A DNA stretch of 64,000 bases, taken from assembly GCA_003255025.1 (NCBI GenBank), contig QANY01004990.1, forward strand, positions 372,001 through 436,000, in the 5' to 3' direction. The DNA comes from Datisca glomerata (taxonomy: Eukaryota > Streptophyta > Magnoliopsida > Cucurbitales > Datiscaceae). Shown here piece after piece: positions 61,380 through 64,000 of this stretch. The position numbers and the translations under genes were made by a program. Within the stretch, counting starts at the first letter, position 1; each line of letters opens with the position of its first letter. The notes below the pieces were generated by a model. That model had not been told where the DNA came from. It ran no database searches and was given only the letters and a program-made list of their open reading frames with translations.

Positions 61380-62160
61380 TGGCTAAATAGGTCTCCCTTC
61401 TTCTACTTTTCCCCTTCTCCTTTCCTCATTTCTTTCATTCGACTTCAAATCTAGGGCACGTGATTTTCAGTCGATTTTCCTACCCTTCAAGCAGCTCCTC
61501 CACCGATGATTCTACTATCAGCGATTCCTCCTTCTGTCGTGCCTTCATCGGCTCTAGTCGCATCTCCCACATCAAGGACTTTGGCTCCGTAAAAAACTGG
61601 TTCACCTAGATAACCACCATCATCTAGCAAGAAGATCGAAGGCTCTGGTTTTGCCCTCATCTCTTTGTGGTCTGAGCTCTCATCTCTCTCTATAAGTATT
61701 GTCTGCTCTCTCTCTCTCTCTCGCTCTCTCAGATGTTTATTCCCCATACAAGAAAAAATTACTCTCCATTTTGGGTTTTCACGTTCAAGAGTGAGAAACC
61801 AGGAAAAACCGGGAGGCTTGTCGAGCAAAGCTTCTCTCCCTATTTTTCAAAGTCTGTTTCTCCCTTCACAAAAGACCAAAAGCTAGGGCTCGAGAAAGGT
61901 ACGCTCCTATTCTTTCAATCTCTCTCAGTGCCTTGTTTTTCATTAATATCAGTCTGCAATATTCTCTGGACTAAGTCTATTTCTCCCTTCACGAACGATC
62001 AAAAGCTAGGGCACGCGAACGATTAATTTCTTCATGTATGAGTTGATTCTGGCCATTTCTCAATAGTCTCAGAAGTTCACCCACAAAGCTTAAAATAGAA
62101 GCTCCCACACGAAGCTCGCCTAGGAGAATTCTCAAAAATTTCTTCTTGTCACAGGTAAAA
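61380..62160 (+). other. Pyrimidine-rich, leader-like sequence
   Basis: The + strand is C/T-rich, with a (CT)n run at 61,705-61,730. A duplicated block 'ttctcccttcac.aa.ga' plus 'aaaagctaggg' recurs at 61,856-61,890 and 61,980-62,014. The stretch ends at 'cttgtcacaggtaaaatccg', which resembles an exon end followed by a donor (62,156). The following 1.8 kb is T-rich like an intron. This could be a non-coding first exon of a gene beyond the window. An antisense open stretch at 61,487-61,828 resembles nothing known. Confidence 0.3.
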
Positions 62161-64000
62161 TCCGAGAATAAAAAAATATGGATATATAAGTTATTTCTTA
62201 GTTATTTTTGAGTAAATGGGGTTCACCCAATCACACACCCATCTTAAAGGAATTCTGAGTTATTTCTGAGTTAGTGGTTGTTCCTTACCTGATTCCATGG
62301 CTATTTTCTAAGCTTTGATTTCTTTAGGATTTAATAGTTCTTAATTTATGCAAATGATTATATTATAACTTTGTTTGTTCAATTTGTAGTGCTTAGCTAC
62401 TTGTTGTAGCCTGTAAAATGTTAATTTCTCTTAGAAGAAACTTTTAGGAAACTCGCAGCATTGCTAATTTTTCTTCTTCTCTTTGGTATCGTTCGGATAA
62501 TTTTGAATTTTTTATTTTTGGGAGGACAATCGAGCTAATTAGAAATCTCTGACATTATTTTCAATTCATTAGTTCTTCAACTACGATAGACATGAATAAG
62601 AATGGTAAAGATCAGGAATTGTGTATCTGCTGTATGAATATATCATTATTTTCTAGTGATGGAACTCTTATTTGAAAGTATTAATGTTTTTATTTCATAA
62701 CCAAATCGACTATGTATTGAAGGACTACACAATGCTTGTTATGGATGAGGTGGTTACTTGGAAATTTTCTGCTCTAAATTTATACGTAAATAGGATGTTT
62801 CATTAACTTTTGGTGGAATCTGAATTTTATTTTTGTTTTATTGCGAAAAATTGAACTACTATTGGAAGTTTATATCAATGAAAGATGTAGCAGCTATGAT
62901 TGTTTTGACTCACATTTACATTGAAAAAATATTTTATTTCTCTCAGGCTTTTTAGTATAATCTTTAATGTGCTAAATTTGAAATTAAAAACTGTTATTTT
63001 GTAATTTTCCTTCACTTTCAGGTTGTATATCTTTTAAATGCTTCCCTAGCTCCTTACAAACTTGGGACATTTTTCTTCTTCTTCTTAAAGAGGCTCGTGT
63101 ACGCCATAGTTTGAGGCTATCCTCACTGGTTTTGTAACAACCTGCGTGATTTTGAACTTAAATTTGCTTTATTATGGTCTGCTTCCTTGGATTTTGATGG
63201 TTGATGTAGATACTATCAACAAGTCTATTGTTTCTAATTCTTATCGAATGATTATTGTTTTCTATTATTCTTTGGCTTAGAGAAACTTTACCAACAATTA
63301 GAGAGAGTAAAATATGTGGATTCGTAGCCACATAACCATAATAATGCTATAGTATTTACGTACACTGCTTTATTGAGCCATTTCTAAATAGGCTATAGCT
63401 ATCCGTTTCTGTTTTGATGATGTTGTTTAGAAATATATTTTTATTTCTACTATGGGGTTTTGTTAGTATGATGGATGTTATACTATTTGAATAGACTTAA
63501 CATTAAGTAATGAGGAGTGTAATCTATTTGCTTCATTAACATAGTCTACTTACAAATTTTTTTTAGTACATTGATATTATCTCCATTTTCTTTCTTCATT
63601 AAATGCTTCTACACATATTTTATTTTTTTAATAGACAACCAAGTTTCATTTATAGGCTTTTGGATGCAAATTGGTATCATTGATTTTGCATGATGTAGAC
63701 AATCTCACATAAAATAATTTGTTAATGTTATTGTCGTATGGATCTCAAATGGTCAAGCGTTTATTCCCATTATTTCAATGGAACCAAAAAGTGAGAATAT
63801 AGTTCGTTATAATATTATCTGTTAGCTCATAGTTTTTTTCTATAAACAACATATATAGTTAACCACCAGTTTGGTATTATCTGGTTGCCTTTGTATATGA
63901 ACGGTTTATGTTTTCCAGTGACATTTTTGTGTAATGCTTATTTACTTCATTGTTTATGCTTTGGCAAACGGGCTTGATTATGTTCATGTCTTAATGTTGT
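62161..64000 (+). other. T-rich non-coding DNA, possibly an intron
   Basis: No open frames of note and no repeats recognised. T-richness on the + strand is compatible with an intron of the putative gene at 61.4-62.2 kb, but this is not shown. Confidence 0.3.

Noticed and set aside
61487..61828. 113-codon minus-strand frame
   Set aside because: Partly translation of the (CT)n run (RERERERE); no recognisable domain.

Overview
The window is nuclear DNA from a flowering plant, most likely a eudicot. It is AT-rich and carries three intron-containing or plant-type host genes with GT-AG introns, and several layers of plant transposable elements. No bacterial, organellar or rRNA features were seen. 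The species cannot be named from the sequence.

Layout. 1-20,481 is transposon territory: a decayed plant-mobile-domain (PMD) pseudogene, an isolated copia LTR (A), then a 16.8-kb imperfect palindrome (3,717-11,990 against 12,268-20,481). Each arm holds, from the outside in, about 0.4 kb of unidentified flank, the tail of a Mutator-like element (MULE), one 1.6-1.75-kb copia LTR (B or C) and a decayed copia gag-pol. The two gag-pol copies meet head to head with no 5' LTR. Immediately to the right is a complete nine-exon gene for replication factor C subunit 3 (20,741-25,209, +), with a perfect E2F-type site in its promoter. Convergent to it is a single-exon RING-H2 gene of BIG BROTHER type (26,246-26,842, -). 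Next is a complete seven-exon gene for 20S proteasome subunit beta-3 (27,964-31,842, -), whose first coding exon is only ATG TCG and whose introns carry two SINEs.

32,080-33,895 is a MULE with a transposase-type zinc knuckle and a PMD pseudogene. About 34,130 to at least 42,243 is a decayed autonomous-type Helitron (-): Rep/helicase, an RPA-like gene, and a 0.36-kb inverted duplication of a captured exon near its 3' end. About 44,060-49,000 is a third decayed copia element (-) of another lineage. 50,814-56,728 is a non-autonomous LTR element (-) with a 5-bp target duplication. It carries a RING-less BOI-like gene fragment and three tandem-repeat arrays, including eight units of a 180-bp repeat. 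56,836-64,000 is AT-rich, with microsatellites and a pyrimidine-rich stretch near 61.4-62.2 kb that may be the leader of a gene lying to the right.

The host genes are housekeeping or growth genes: a DNA clamp-loader subunit, a ubiquitin ligase and a proteasome subunit. They do not form an operon-like unit. They lie in a gene island of about 11 kb (20.6-31.9 kb) between two blocks of old transposons. The most unusual structures are the giant palindrome ending about 260 bp before the RFC3 start codon, the gene-fragment-bearing LTR element with satellite-like arrays, and the hairpin gene fragment inside the Helitron.
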